From: Lacustribacter sp964460315
Lineage (GTDB): Bacteria > Pseudomonadota > Gammaproteobacteria > Burkholderiales > Burkholderiaceae_A
Length of the DNA: 50,582 nucleotides
NCBI GenBank assembly: GCA_964460315.1
Contig: CAYWPQ010000009.1
Coordinates: 1 to 50,582, forward strand
Reading direction: 5' to 3'
Position numbers and translations under genes: made by a program. Shown in pieces: positions 16,093-26,035 of the stretch (within the stretch, counting starts at the first letter, position 1; each line of letters opens with the position of its first letter). The notes under the pieces were generated by a model that saw only the letters and a program-made list of their open reading frames with translations, was not told where the DNA came from and searched no databases.

Positions 16093-17331
16093 TCAAGCCT
16101 TGGCCAGGTAATCAATGGCCGCCTGAGTGCCTCCTTTTTGATGGGGAATGCCAGATGCTGCAAGCCCCATCTCAACGCCGCCCAGGGTTCCGAGCAGTGT
16201 GAGATCGTTGAAGTCGCCGAGGTGCCCAATTCGGAACACCCAGCCCTGGAGCTTGTTGAGACCCATGCCCAGCGACATATTGAATTTTTCTAGAATCAGT
16301 TTTCGGAAGTCATCGGCATTGTGATAGCTGCCATCGGCTTTTTTGGGCATCACGACAGCGGTGAGCACGGGGCTGTATTCGCTGGGGTTTTCACAGAGGA
16401 TCTCAAGGCCCCAGGCTCGCACCGCACGTCGGGCCGCTTCCGCGTGGCGGTGATGGCGTGCATAGACATTCGAGAGGCCCTCTTCGTAGAGCATGTCCAG
16501 CGCCTCGGCCAGGCCGTAGAGAAGATTCGTGGCCGGTGTGCTGGGCCAGAACCCGTTTTTGTTGGCAACGAGAATTTCTTCCCAGCCCCAGTAGGCCTTC
16601 GGCAGGTTGGAGGTCTTGCTCGCCTCAATCGCTTTATCGCTGATGGCATTGAATGACAGTCCCGGCGGCAGCATCAGGCCCTTTTGTGAACCGGCTACGG
16701 TCACATCCACTCCCCATTCATCATGCTTAAACTCGACGCTGCCCATGGACGAAATGGTGTCGACCATCAGGAGCGCGGGGTGCTTGGCGTTGTTGATGGC
16801 TTGACGGACCGCGGCGATATCCGAGGTGACTCCGGTGGAAGTTTCGTTATGCACCACGCAGACGGCCTTGATGCTGTGTTGTGTGTCGGCTTGGAGTCGG
16901 GTTTCGACGTCGGCAGCATTCACGCCCTGACGCCAGGTGCCGGAAATGAATTCAGGCTTCAGCCCCAGTTTCTCTGCAAGCTTTTTCCAGAGCGTCGCGA
17001 AATGGCCGGTCTCGACCATCAGGACATGATCCCCAGAGGACAGGGTGTTCACCAGGGCGGCTTCCCAGGCGCCCGTACCGGAGGCTGGGTAGATGATGAC
17101 GGGGTTGGTGGTGCCAAAAACTGGTTTAATGGCCTCGAGCACGCGAAGGCCGATCTGCTGGAATTCGGGGCCCCGGTGATCGATGGTGGGGAAGTCCATG
17201 GCGCGCAGCACACGATCAGGAACCGTGGTTGGGCCGGGAATCTGCAGAAAATGTCGGCCTTGACCGATCCGGTTGAGCGCCGAGCGAGGGTTGATCGGCG
17301 AGACATGAGCGTAGGTGGAATCGCGATGCAT
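16093..17331 (-). CDS. Class V aminotransferase (alanine/serine-glyoxylate type)
   Basis: A PLP enzyme of 412 residues. The PLP lysine is K217 in VAGSQKGLMLPPGLSF. LQIPGPTTVPDRVLRAM and IDHRGPEF near the N-terminus and YPASGTGAWEAALVN at about 81-95 are hallmarks of the serine/alanine-glyoxylate transaminase family. The last residues form the usual small C-terminal domain. It is the first gene of the six-gene minus-strand run and has GGAG nine bases before its ATG. It may make or use glyoxylate, hydroxypyruvate or a related oxo acid linked to the imported substrate; the exact donor and acceptor are open. Confidence 0.9.
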   Translation of the reverse strand: MHRDSTYAHVSPINPRSALNRIGQGRHFLQIPGPTTVPDRVLRAMDFPTIDHRGPEFQQIGLRVLEAIKPVFGTTNPVIIYPASGTGAWEAALVNTLSSGDHVLMVETGHFATLWKKLAEKLGLKPEFISGTWRQGVNAADVETRLQADTQHSIKAVCVVHNETSTGVTSDIAAVRQAINNAKHPALLMVDTISSMGSVEFKHDEWGVDVTVAGSQKGLMLPPGLSFNAISDKAIEASKTSNLPKAYWGWEEILVANKNGFWPSTPATNLLYGLAEALDMLYEEGLSNVYARHHRHAEAARRAVRAWGLEILCENPSEYSPVLTAVVMPKKADGSYHNADDFRKLILEKFNMSLGMGLNKLQGWVFRIGHLGDFNDLTLLGTLGGVEMGLAASGIPHQKGGTQAAIDYLAKA

Positions 17332-17480
17332 AGATGAAACTCCGAATGGTTTTTTGATTTGTTTTTACATTACGCTCTTTCGAATACCTTCCGCCAACCG
17401 ATAAAACCCTAAGTGACAGTCCAAGACTTTCCCCTCACCACCCTCAGACGTCCTCAGGCTCGACCCGGGTTATTCCAGAC
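17332..17480. promoter_or_regulatory. Divergent control region, aminotransferase / FAD dehydrogenase
   Basis: 149 bases separate two divergent starts, so promoters for the minus-strand catabolic run and the plus-strand dehydrogenase must lie here. A T-rich block (17350-17370) is the most promoter-like part. I cannot fix -35 and -10 boxes with confidence and see no clear long inverted repeat. Confidence 0.4.
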
Positions 17481-20400
17481 ATGTCCAATCTAAGTGCCGG
17501 GCGCCGAGCCTTCTTGGCAGGCGAACCCAACCTCTCGTCGTTGCATCAGAGGCTCATCCATCGCCTTCGCCGAGAGGTTCAGGGCGAGGTCTTATTTGAT
17601 CTTGGCGCCAAGGCGCGTTACGCCACGGACGCCTCCATCTACCAAATCATGCCCTTGGGCGTGGTCGTTCCCAAGACCGATCTGGACGCGAGGATTGCGC
17701 TCGACGTCGCGCGGGACTTAAAAGTTCCCGTCTTGCCGCGTGGCGCCGGAACATCGCAGTGTGGCCAGACGGTGGGTGCGGCATTGGTGATCGACAACAG
17801 CAAGCACCTGCGTAACGTTCTCGAGTTTGATCGCCAGGCCATGACCGTGACCGTGCAGCCCGGAATGGTGCTTGATCACCTGAATGCCTTTCTCAAGCCC
17901 CACGGCGTTTGGTTTCCAGTCGATGTTTCGACTTCAGCCCAGTGCACCATCGGTGGCATGACGGGCAATAATTCCTGCGGCTCACGCTCGCTTTATTACG
18001 GCAACATGGTGCACAACGTGGAAGGCGTCAATGCCGTACTCGCCGATGGAACTTGCGCTTACTTCGGACGGTTTGGCGACGGCGGTGACATGACCCTTGC
18101 GAACGCGCGGATGAATAGCCTGATACCGCAGCTCTTTGAGATCGCGGCGTCGGTAAAAACCGAAATTGAAACCGTCTGGCCGAAGGTGATGCGGCGGGTG
18201 GGTGGCTACAACCTGGATATCTTTTATCCGCAGAGTGAACGCCCCTACATGACAGGCACGCCCAAGGGCATGGTGAATTTCGGTCAGCTCTTGGTGGGCT
18301 CAGAGGGGACGCTCGCCTACTTCGAATCAATCAAGCTCAAACTCTCGCCTCTGCCAAAAGAGAAAGTCTTGGGCGTGGTGAACTTCCCAACCTTCCATGA
18401 ATCGATGGCGCTGACCCAACACATCGTCCGGCTTAAGCCCACCGCGGTGGAGCTGGTGGACCGCACGATGATTGAGCTCTCTCGGGCCAATCCGCTGTTT
18501 GCCCCGGTGATTGAAACGGCGCTCACCCGAGTGAAAGGCCAGGAGACCGACGCGCTTCTGTTGGTGGAATTTGCGGGCGATGATCGCGAGACGCTTCTTC
18601 GCAAGCTTGCGGATCTTGAAACCCTCATGGCGGATCTTGGTCTTCCCGGTTCCGTGGTGTCGATGGACAACCCAAAGAGTCAATCCGCCTTATGGGAGGT
18701 GCGCAAGGCAGGTCTCAACATCATGATGTCGCTGAAAGGGGACGGCAAGCCCGTCTCCTTCATTGAAGACTGCGCGGTTCCATTGGAACACCTGGCCGAT
18801 TACACCGCTCAACTGACCGAAGTCTTTGCCCGACACGGCACCCAGGGCACCTGGTACGCCCATGCCTCGGTGGGCACATTGCACGTACGGCCCATTCTGG
18901 ATATGCGACGAGACGGCGCTGAAAAAATGCGCGCCATTGCCAACGAGGCGGGTGCCCTGGTGCGCCGCTACAAAGGCGCTTTTTCAGGTGAGCATGGTGA
19001 CGGCCTGGTGCGAAGCGAATGGGTTGAGTGGCAGTTCGGCAAAAACATTACCCATGCCTTCGAGCGGGTGAAAGATGCGTTTGATCCGGACAATCGAATG
19101 AACCCGGGCAAGATCGTCCGCTGCACGAAGATGGACGACAGCCGTCTTTTTCGTTATCGCCCCGGCCACTCGGCCAAGCCCATGCCAACCGGTTTGGACT
19201 GGTCGGCCTGGAATGTTCAGAACGACCCCTCCACCCGCGGGGATCCCGGCACGTTCGGAATCGCCATCTCGCCGCCGGGCTCAGGCGGCGACCCATCGCT
19301 GGGTTTCGCGAAGGCCATCGAGATGTGCAACAACAATGGCCACTGCCGAAAGTTTGACGCGGGCACCATGTGCCCAAGCTATCGGGTCACCCGTGACGAG
19401 CAGCATTCGGTTCGTGGGCGTGCTAACACGCTGCGTCTTGCGGTGACTGGCCAGCTGGGTTCGGACGCATGGCATTCGAATGAAGTTCGAGAGGCGCTGG
19501 ATCTATGCGTGGGCTGCAAGGGCTGCAAGCGCGAGTGCCCAACCGGGGTCGATATGGCGCGCATGAAAATTGAAGCGCAGTATCAGTACGGAAGACACCA
19601 TGGCTTTTCCATCAAAGATCGAATCATCGCAGGGCTACCTTCGATGGCCCTTTGGGTGGCTCGAGTGCCTGGCCTGGCCACTCTCTTGAACCTGCGAAAC
19701 CACTCGCCGCTGCTGCGTGCTCTCGGTGAGCGTTGGCTGGGTTTTGCAGCCAAGCGCAATCTGCCGAAGTGGCGGTCTGATTCCTTTGCTCGTGCCATGC
19801 GTGGCCGCGGAGGGCTTTCGGGTCTTGCCGATTGCGATGTCGTGCTGTGGGCCGACACTTTCAACAACGCCTATGAGCCCGAGCATCTCAAGTCGGCACT
19901 GGCCGTGATGCAGTCGCTGGGCTATCGGGTGGCGCTTTCCGGGGCGGCTGCACAGGAACCGTTGTGCTGCGGCCGGACTTCCCTTTCCGTAGGCATGATT
20001 AACGAAGCGAAAATCCACGCTCAGCGCACGCTCGCAGCGCTTGAGCCAGCGATCTCTCGAGGGGTTCCCGTGGTGGGGCTGGAGCCATCGTGTCTTTTAA
20101 GTATGAGAGATGAATGGCTCACTATGAACCTTGGTGAATCGGCTCAAAAACTTTCGGGCCTAGCACTGTTGTTCGAGGAATGGTGGATGCGTGAGTTCAA
20201 AGCCAACCCCGATCGAATGACTCGGCAAAAGCCAAGTGCGTCTCTGCCGCCTGTGCTGATTCATGGCCACTGTCATCAGAAAGCCATGGGGGCGATATCC
20301 CCCACGTTGGAGGCCCTTCGAACGATTGGCTATGCGCCAGAGCTGATTGAATCAAGCTGCTGCGGCATGGCGGGAAGTTTTGGCTACGAGGCAAGCCATC

Positions 20401-20576
20401 AAGACGTGTCGATGGCCATGGCTGAGGCCAAGCTTCTTCCAGAGGTGAGAAAAGCCCCCCTCGAAGCCCTGCTGGTGGCGGACGGTTTCTCGTGCCGACA
20501 TCAGATCGCGGATGGAGCAAGTCGTCAGGCGGTTCATGTGTCCCAGGCGATTGCTCGGGCACTAGGCGTGGGATAA
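17481..20576 (+). CDS. FAD/Fe-S 2-hydroxyacid dehydrogenase (YdiJ-like)
   Basis: 1031 residues combining a PCMH-type FAD domain, an FAD-oxidase C domain, 4Fe-4S motifs and CCG domains, as in E. coli YdiJ (D-2-hydroxyglutarate dehydrogenase). The FAD loop is PRGAGTSQCGQTVG near residue 88, followed by IGGMTGNNSCGSRSLYYGN. One Fe-S motif (CNNNGHCRKFDAGTMC) lies near 616 and a second (CVGCKGCKRECP) near 675. CCG-type segments PLCCGRTS and SCCGMAGSFG lie in the last 200 residues. Electrons probably go to the quinone pool. The divergent aminotransferase hints at a shared 2-hydroxy/2-oxo acid pathway, but housekeeping 2-hydroxyglutarate removal is equally possible. Confidence 0.9.
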   Translation: MSNLSAGRRAFLAGEPNLSSLHQRLIHRLRREVQGEVLFDLGAKARYATDASIYQIMPLGVVVPKTDLDARIALDVARDLKVPVLPRGAGTSQCGQTVGAALVIDNSKHLRNVLEFDRQAMTVTVQPGMVLDHLNAFLKPHGVWFPVDVSTSAQCTIGGMTGNNSCGSRSLYYGNMVHNVEGVNAVLADGTCAYFGRFGDGGDMTLANARMNSLIPQLFEIAASVKTEIETVWPKVMRRVGGYNLDIFYPQSERPYMTGTPKGMVNFGQLLVGSEGTLAYFESIKLKLSPLPKEKVLGVVNFPTFHESMALTQHIVRLKPTAVELVDRTMIELSRANPLFAPVIETALTRVKGQETDALLLVEFAGDDRETLLRKLADLETLMADLGLPGSVVSMDNPKSQSALWEVRKAGLNIMMSLKGDGKPVSFIEDCAVPLEHLADYTAQLTEVFARHGTQGTWYAHASVGTLHVRPILDMRRDGAEKMRAIANEAGALVRRYKGAFSGEHGDGLVRSEWVEWQFGKNITHAFERVKDAFDPDNRMNPGKIVRCTKMDDSRLFRYRPGHSAKPMPTGLDWSAWNVQNDPSTRGDPGTFGIAISPPGSGGDPSLGFAKAIEMCNNNGHCRKFDAGTMCPSYRVTRDEQHSVRGRANTLRLAVTGQLGSDAWHSNEVREALDLCVGCKGCKRECPTGVDMARMKIEAQYQYGRHHGFSIKDRIIAGLPSMALWVARVPGLATLLNLRNHSPLLRALGERWLGFAAKRNLPKWRSDSFARAMRGRGGLSGLADCDVVLWADTFNNAYEPEHLKSALAVMQSLGYRVALSGAAAQEPLCCGRTSLSVGMINEAKIHAQRTLAALEPAISRGVPVVGLEPSCLLSMRDEWLTMNLGESAQKLSGLALLFEEWWMREFKANPDRMTRQKPSASLPPVLIHGHCHQKAMGAISPTLEALRTIGYAPELIESSCCGMAGSFGYEASHQDVSMAMAEAKLLPEVRKAPLEALLVADGFSCRHQIADGASRQAVHVSQAIARALGVG

Positions 20577-20665
20577 TTTTCTCGTTCGACTGTCAAAGCA
20601 TGAATCAGTCGTCGTTTCTCTCGCTTTTCATTTCTCATTGTTGTCATCTTTGATTAGGCGCGCAC

Positions 20666-22948
20666 ATGGATCCGCAATTTCGTAAGCAGGCTTTGGATTA
20701 TCACGAGAAGGGAACACCGGGAAAAATTTCCGTCACCCCCACCAAGCAGCTGGTGAACCAGCGCGATCTGGCTTTGGCCTATTCCCCTGGGGTCGCGGCC
20801 GCCTGTGAAGAGATTGTCAATGATCCGGTGAATGCCTTTCGTTACACCGCGCGCGGCAACCTTGTGGGCGTGATCACCAATGGCACGGCCGTTCTTGGAC
20901 TGGGCAATATTGGTCCCCTTGCTTCCAAGCCCGTGATGGAAGGCAAGGCGGTGCTCTTTAAGAAGTTCGCAGGCATCGATGTCTTTGATATCGAAATCAA
21001 CGAACTCGATGTTGATCGCCTTGTGGAGGTGATTGCGGCCCTTGAGCCGACCTTTGGCGGAATCAACCTTGAAGACATCAAGGCCCCCGATTGTTTCTAT
21101 GTCGAGCGCAAGCTTCGCGAACGCATGAAGATCCCTGTCTTTCATGATGACCAACACGGGACGGCGATTGTGGTGGGCGCCGCATTTGTCAACGGCCTGA
21201 AAGTCGTGGGGAAAGACATCAAAAAGGTGAAGCTTGTGGTCTCTGGGGCGGGCGCCGCCGCACTGGCCTGTCTTGACCTCTTGCTGGATCTGGGCATGCC
21301 CAAGGAAAACATCTGGGTGACGGATCTTGCCGGCGTGGTTTATGAGGGGCGCAAGGAATTGATGGATCCTGAGAAAGAGCGCTTTGCTCAAAAGACCGAG
21401 GCCCGCACCCTGATGGATGTCATTACTGACGCCGACATTTTCCTTGGCCTTTCGGCAGGCGGTGTCTTGAAAAAAGATATGGTGGCCAAAATGGCACCCA
21501 AGCCCTTGATCTTCGCCTTGGCCAACCCCAGCCCAGAGATTCTTCCTGACGATGTCAAGGCAGTTCGCAGTGACGCCATCGTGGCCACCGGCCGCACGGA
21601 TTATCCAAACCAGGTGAACAACGTGCTCTGCTTCCCGTTTATTTTCCGAGGTGCGCTGGACTCGGGTGCCACCACGATCACTCGGGAAATGGAGCTTGCA
21701 GCGGTTCATGCCGTGGCCGAACTGGCCCGCGCGGAGCAAAGCGAGGTGGTCTCTGCAGCCTATGGCTCGGGCCACCTGTCCTTCGGCCCCGAATACATCA
21801 TTCCCAAACCATTTGATCCCCGGCTGATTATCAAGATCGCGCCTGCGGTGGCGAAGGCGGCCATTGACAGCGGTGTAGCCACGCGCCCCATTCAGGATTT
21901 CGACGCTTACATCGATCGCCTGCAGGAATTTGTCTATCACTCCGGCAACTTCATGAAGCCGATTTTCTCTGCCGCCAAACGCGCTGAGAAACGACGCATC
22001 GTCTATGCCGAGGGCGAGGAAGAGCGTGTGCTTCGGGCCGTTCAGGGCGTGGTTGACGAAAAGCTCGCCACGCCCATTCTGATTGGCCGGCCTGCGGTGA
22101 TGGAGCAGCGCATCGAGCGTTATGGCCTGCGGATTAAGGCGGGGGTTGATTTCGAGGTGGTGAATCCGGAATCTGATCCGCGTTATCGAGACTACTGGGA
22201 GACCTACCACCGCATGACCGACCGCAAAGGTGTCACCCAGCAGTACGCCATGCTTGAAATGCGACGCCGTCACACGCTGATTGGTTCAATGATGATTCAT
22301 AAAGGCGAGGCTGACGGGCTGATCTGTGGCACTTTCGGAAGCCATAGCCTGCACCTGCATTACGTGGATCAGGTGCTTGGCCACCAGCCGGGTGTCAACG
22401 TTTATGGCGCGATGAACCTTTTGATGATGCCGAATCGTTCGGTTGCTCTGGTCGACACCCACGTTAACCCCGACCCAACTGCCGAGCAGCTTGCCGAGAT
22501 CACCCTGATGGCGGCCGAAGAGATGCGACGCATCGGGATTGAGCCCCGCGTGGCCTTGCTTTCTCATTCGAATTTCGGTGGCAGCAACACGGCCTCTGCA
22601 GAGAAAATGCGCCGAACACTGGCGCTGGTGCGTGCGAAGCGCCCCGACCTGAATATCGACGGTGAGATGCATGGCGATGTCGCGCTCGACCCCGAGCTGC
22701 GCGCGTCGATCATGCCGCATTCCACCCTTCAGGGTGAGGCGAACCTTTTGGTGCTGCCCACCATTGATGCCGCCAATATCGCTTACAACCTCTTGAAGGT
22801 TGCGGCCGGTAATGGCGTGGCCATTGGCCCGATTCTTCTGGGCTGCAATTCACCGGTCTCGATTCTTACCTCGTCGGCCACGGTTCGACGAATCATTAAC
22901 ATGACGGCGCTGACGGTACTTGCCGCCAATCAGCGCGAGGCACGTTAA
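20666..22948 (+). CDS. maeB: NADP-dependent malic enzyme with phosphotransacetylase-like domain
   Basis: Decarboxylates malate to pyruvate, making NADPH. The malic N-terminal domain opens with DYHEKGTPGKISVTPTK. The nucleotide fold contains VVSGAGAAALACLDLLL near residue 192. From about residue 430 a phosphotransacetylase-like domain follows (AKRAEKRRIVYAEGEEERVLRAVQ...), which usually has no transferase activity and serves regulation and oligomerisation. The length of 760 is standard for MaeB. A long antisense open frame over the gene is a codon-bias shadow. It stands alone between the dehydrogenase and rsmE, 90 bases after the former. Confidence 0.95.
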   Translation: MDPQFRKQALDYHEKGTPGKISVTPTKQLVNQRDLALAYSPGVAAACEEIVNDPVNAFRYTARGNLVGVITNGTAVLGLGNIGPLASKPVMEGKAVLFKKFAGIDVFDIEINELDVDRLVEVIAALEPTFGGINLEDIKAPDCFYVERKLRERMKIPVFHDDQHGTAIVVGAAFVNGLKVVGKDIKKVKLVVSGAGAAALACLDLLLDLGMPKENIWVTDLAGVVYEGRKELMDPEKERFAQKTEARTLMDVITDADIFLGLSAGGVLKKDMVAKMAPKPLIFALANPSPEILPDDVKAVRSDAIVATGRTDYPNQVNNVLCFPFIFRGALDSGATTITREMELAAVHAVAELARAEQSEVVSAAYGSGHLSFGPEYIIPKPFDPRLIIKIAPAVAKAAIDSGVATRPIQDFDAYIDRLQEFVYHSGNFMKPIFSAAKRAEKRRIVYAEGEEERVLRAVQGVVDEKLATPILIGRPAVMEQRIERYGLRIKAGVDFEVVNPESDPRYRDYWETYHRMTDRKGVTQQYAMLEMRRRHTLIGSMMIHKGEADGLICGTFGSHSLHLHYVDQVLGHQPGVNVYGAMNLLMMPNRSVALVDTHVNPDPTAEQLAEITLMAAEEMRRIGIEPRVALLSHSNFGGSNTASAEKMRRTLALVRAKRPDLNIDGEMHGDVALDPELRASIMPHSTLQGEANLLVLPTIDAANIAYNLLKVAAGNGVAIGPILLGCNSPVSILTSSATVRRIINMTALTVLAANQREAR

Positions 22949-22982
22949 TCACGCTGGTGGGTGTGAGGGTAGGGATCGGAAT

Positions 22983-23726
22983 TTAGAACTCTTGGCTGCG
23001 TGTGGCGATGGCAGCCAACACGGCGAGGGCTGCGGTCTCGGTTCGAAGTATTCGGGGCCCAGCCTGAAGGCCGGTGAACCCCGCGCGCTTGGCCAGAGTT
23101 TCCTCGTCATCTGTCCAGCCGGCCTCTGGCCCGATCAACAGGGTCACGGAAGATGTCAGCGGAACCTTCGAGAGTTGCTCTCTCCCGAAAGGATCAAGCA
23201 GCCAGCCACTCATCCTTTCCGGGCCCATTTCGCTGCGGGCTCTGGCCCATTCATCCAAGACGCTTTGAAGGCTCTGGATGGATGTCACCTGTGGCACTCG
23301 AGTGCGTCCCGACTGGGCGCTGGCCGATTCTGCGATGGCCTGCCAGTGGGCGATGCGCTTCTCCGCCCGTGTGCCCTCGAGTTTCAGCACGCTCCGCGCC
23401 GCCACCAGAGGAACAATCCGGCTGGCGCCGAGTTCGGTGGATTTCTGAACCACCCAGTCCATCTTGTCGCCAGTGCATAGGGCTTGGACCACGGTGATGT
23501 CGACCGGCGACTCCCGGTCCACGGAGGCAATCGATTCAATATCGACGCAGACCGCCGATCGGTCACCGAGGCGAATCACGCCAACACCTTCTTGTCCTTT
23601 CCCATCAAACAGCACGACGCGCTCCCCGGGCTTGGCGCGAAGCACCACGGCGAGGTGGTGGCTGCTCTCGGGGTCGAGCTGGTTGTTCCCGAGGGATAGG
23701 CTTGGAAAGTGGATTCTGGGCTGCAT
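22983..23726 (-). CDS. rsmE: 16S rRNA (uracil-1498-N3)-methyltransferase
   Basis: Methylates U1498 in the decoding region of 16S rRNA. A start at 23726 (MQPRIHFPSLSLG) gives the normal 247 residues; the longer open frame upstream has no family similarity. The SPOUT signature lies near the C-terminus: LLIGPEAGWTDDEETLAKRAGF followed by LQAGPRILRTETAALAVLAAI, the knotted AdoMet site. An N-terminal PUA-like part carries HHLAVVLRAKPGERVVLFDG. It is convergent with maeB. Confidence 0.94.
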   Translation of the reverse strand: MQPRIHFPSLSLGNNQLDPESSHHLAVVLRAKPGERVVLFDGKGQEGVGVIRLGDRSAVCVDIESIASVDRESPVDITVVQALCTGDKMDWVVQKSTELGASRIVPLVAARSVLKLEGTRAEKRIAHWQAIAESASAQSGRTRVPQVTSIQSLQSVLDEWARARSEMGPERMSGWLLDPFGREQLSKVPLTSSVTLLIGPEAGWTDDEETLAKRAGFTGLQAGPRILRTETAALAVLAAIATRSQEF

Positions 23727-23880
23727 GAGAGGTGGGTTTGCGGGGTAAAATCTACAGTTTTTGAGGCTCGGCGTCGACGCTGAAGTCAGCCTTGGTGCGG
23801 GATGAGTCCGCAGGTAAGTTCGGCTTACGAATGAATTCAAGAATAGTGACTTTAACTTAACGATCAGGACTTCTAGAGTC

Positions 23881-23897
23881 TTAGGGTATCTCCCTAA
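23881..23897 (+). promoter_or_regulatory. Small hairpin in the transketolase leader
   Basis: TTAGGG (23881-23886), loop TATCT, CCCTAA (23892-23897) form a 6-bp stem ending only 12 bases before the tkt ATG. The site lies where a ribosome binding site should be, and the gene has no clear Shine-Dalgarno sequence. The hairpin could affect initiation; this is a guess from position. Confidence 0.3.
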
Positions 23898-23909
23898 AAC
23901 CCTTTTTGG

Positions 23910-25964
23910 ATGACATTTCTTATGCAATTTCCAGCAGCCGACCTTCACCCCCAAGCGACTCAAATGGCCAATGCGATCCGGGCGCTTTCCATGGACGCCG
24001 TGCAAAAGGCGAACTCAGGCCACCCTGGCATGCCCATGGGCATGGCCGATATGGCCGTCGCTCTCTGGGCAGGTCATCTGAAGCACAACCCCAAGAATCC
24101 GCAATGGGCCGACCGTGATCGGTTTGTCGTCTCCAACGGGCATGGCTCGATGCTGCTCTACAGTCTTTTGCATCTCGCAGGCTACGACCTGCCGATCGAC
24201 GAGCTCAAAAACTTTCGTCAGCTTCACTCCAAAACGCCCGGGCACCCTGAATACGGCATGACCCCGGGTGTGGAGACCACCACAGGCCCGCTGGGTCAGG
24301 GCATCACCAATGCGGTGGGTCTGGCACTGGCCGAGAAACTCCTGGCTGCCGAATTCAACCGTCCGAATCTTGAAATCGTCGATCACAACACCTACGTCTT
24401 TCTTGGCGATGGGTGTCTGATGGAAGGCATCTCTCATGAAGCCTGTTCACTTGCGGGTGTCTGGGGGCTCTCCAAGCTTATTGCGTTGTATGACGACAAT
24501 GGCATCTCCATTGATGGCCAGGTGGACGCTTGGTTTCGCGATGACAGCCGTCAACGTTTCGAGTCCTATGGCTGGAATGTGATTGGCCCGATCGATGGGC
24601 ACGACATCCGTGCAGTGAGCAGTGCCATCAGCCAGGCTCGCGAGTGGGCTGTGAAGGGGAATCAAGGCCGGCTTGCCCCCACCATGATCATCTGTAAAAC
24701 CCAGATTGGAAAAGGCTCGCCAAACCGAGCAGGCACGGCCAAGGCCCATGGTGAGGCCCTTGGGAACGAAGAGATTGCGCTGACTCGAGAATCCATTGAT
24801 TGGCCTCACCCACCGTTCGAAATTCCCCAGAGCATCCGCTCGGCATGGGACGCAACAGCCCAAGGCCAGAAACGGGAGTCGTCATGGAACGAGCTCATGC
24901 GTGCATACGCTGCGCGCTATCCCGCCCAAGCAGCAGAATTCAATCGACGCATGCAGGGCCAGCTGCCCACCGATTTCGCTGCGCAATCGAAGGCGCTTGT
25001 TGAGCGTCTTGTGTCGGAAAATCTGACCGTGGCGAGTCGCAAGGCGTCGCAGATCGTGCTTGATGACATTGGCCCACGCACGCCCGGTCTTCTGGGCGGA
25101 TCGGCTGATCTTACGGGCTCGAATCTGACGAACTGGAAAGGGGTGGCCTCCCTGCGGGTGGACGCGAAGGGGGCCATCTCGGCGGGCGCCCACATCAACT
25201 ATGGTGTCCGTGAATTCGGTATGGCGGCCATTATGAATGGCATTGCGCTTCACGGCGGTTTCATTCCTTTTGGTGGAACGTTTCTAACTTTTTCGGATTA
25301 CAGCCGTAACGCCATTCGCATGGCGGCTTTGATGAAGATTCGAGTTATCCATGTCTTCACCCACGATTCCATCGGCCTGGGTGAAGATGGCCCAACCCAT
25401 CAGCCGGTCGAGCATCCCGCCTCGCTGCGTCTTATTCCGAATCTTCACGTCTGGCGCCCTGCCGACGCCGCAGAAACCGCGGTGGCCTGGCAGGCGGCCC
25501 TTGAGCGGGCAGACGGCCCGACGGCGCTTTTGCTGTCACGGCAAAATCTGCCACCCCAGATCTGCAAAGCCTCCATGGCGTCTGACGCCGCGAAGGGCGC
25601 TTATGTTCTCTTCACCGACCGAAACCCGGAAATTGTTCTGATGGCCAGTGGGTCGGAAGTTGCGCTGGCGATGCAAGCCGCCAAGGTCTTACAGAACGCT
25701 GGGCGTCGGGTGCGAGTCGTGTCCATGCCGTCATCCACCGTATTTGATCAACAGTCCGTCGCCTACAAGACCTCGGTGCTTCCTCATGATGTGCCGCGCG
25801 TGGCCGTGGAGGCCGGCGTGACGGACCTCTGGTGGAAGTATCAGCCGCAGGCGGTACTGGGTCTGGATCGGTTCGGTGAGTCGGCACCCGCGGGTGACCT
25901 ATTCAAGTACTTCGGCATCACTGTCGACGAACTGGTCGCGACCGCAAACGCCGTTCTGAATTAG
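23910..25964 (+). CDS. tkt: Transketolase
   Basis: A 684-residue thiamine diphosphate enzyme that moves two-carbon units in the pentose phosphate or Calvin cycle. Family motifs: ANSGHPGMPMGMADMAVALW near residue 40, the ThDP motif GDGCLMEGISHEA near 166, and GVREFGMAAIMNGIALHGG with the catalytic Glu near 430. The second in-frame ATG four codons later is an equally likely start; neither has a strong ribosome site. First gene of a plus-strand central-metabolism cluster (tkt-gap-pyk-fba), an order familiar from Burkholderiales. Confidence 0.96.
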   Translation: MTFLMQFPAADLHPQATQMANAIRALSMDAVQKANSGHPGMPMGMADMAVALWAGHLKHNPKNPQWADRDRFVVSNGHGSMLLYSLLHLAGYDLPIDELKNFRQLHSKTPGHPEYGMTPGVETTTGPLGQGITNAVGLALAEKLLAAEFNRPNLEIVDHNTYVFLGDGCLMEGISHEACSLAGVWGLSKLIALYDDNGISIDGQVDAWFRDDSRQRFESYGWNVIGPIDGHDIRAVSSAISQAREWAVKGNQGRLAPTMIICKTQIGKGSPNRAGTAKAHGEALGNEEIALTRESIDWPHPPFEIPQSIRSAWDATAQGQKRESSWNELMRAYAARYPAQAAEFNRRMQGQLPTDFAAQSKALVERLVSENLTVASRKASQIVLDDIGPRTPGLLGGSADLTGSNLTNWKGVASLRVDAKGAISAGAHINYGVREFGMAAIMNGIALHGGFIPFGGTFLTFSDYSRNAIRMAALMKIRVIHVFTHDSIGLGEDGPTHQPVEHPASLRLIPNLHVWRPADAAETAVAWQAALERADGPTALLLSRQNLPPQICKASMASDAAKGAYVLFTDRNPEIVLMASGSEVALAMQAAKVLQNAGRRVRVVSMPSSTVFDQQSVAYKTSVLPHDVPRVAVEAGVTDLWWKYQPQAVLGLDRFGESAPAGDLFKYFGITVDELVATANAVLN

Positions 25965-26035
25965 GTCGTTGGGTTCACGTTATCGAAGTTGGTTTTCACC
26001 ATCAATATCACTCACCAGTCAGGGAGAACGCAGCA

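Noticed and set aside
20654..22273. A 539-codon open frame antisense to malic enzyme
   Set aside because: It lies wholly opposite maeB, has no recognisable domain, and is the usual codon-bias shadow of a strongly coding GC-rich gene.
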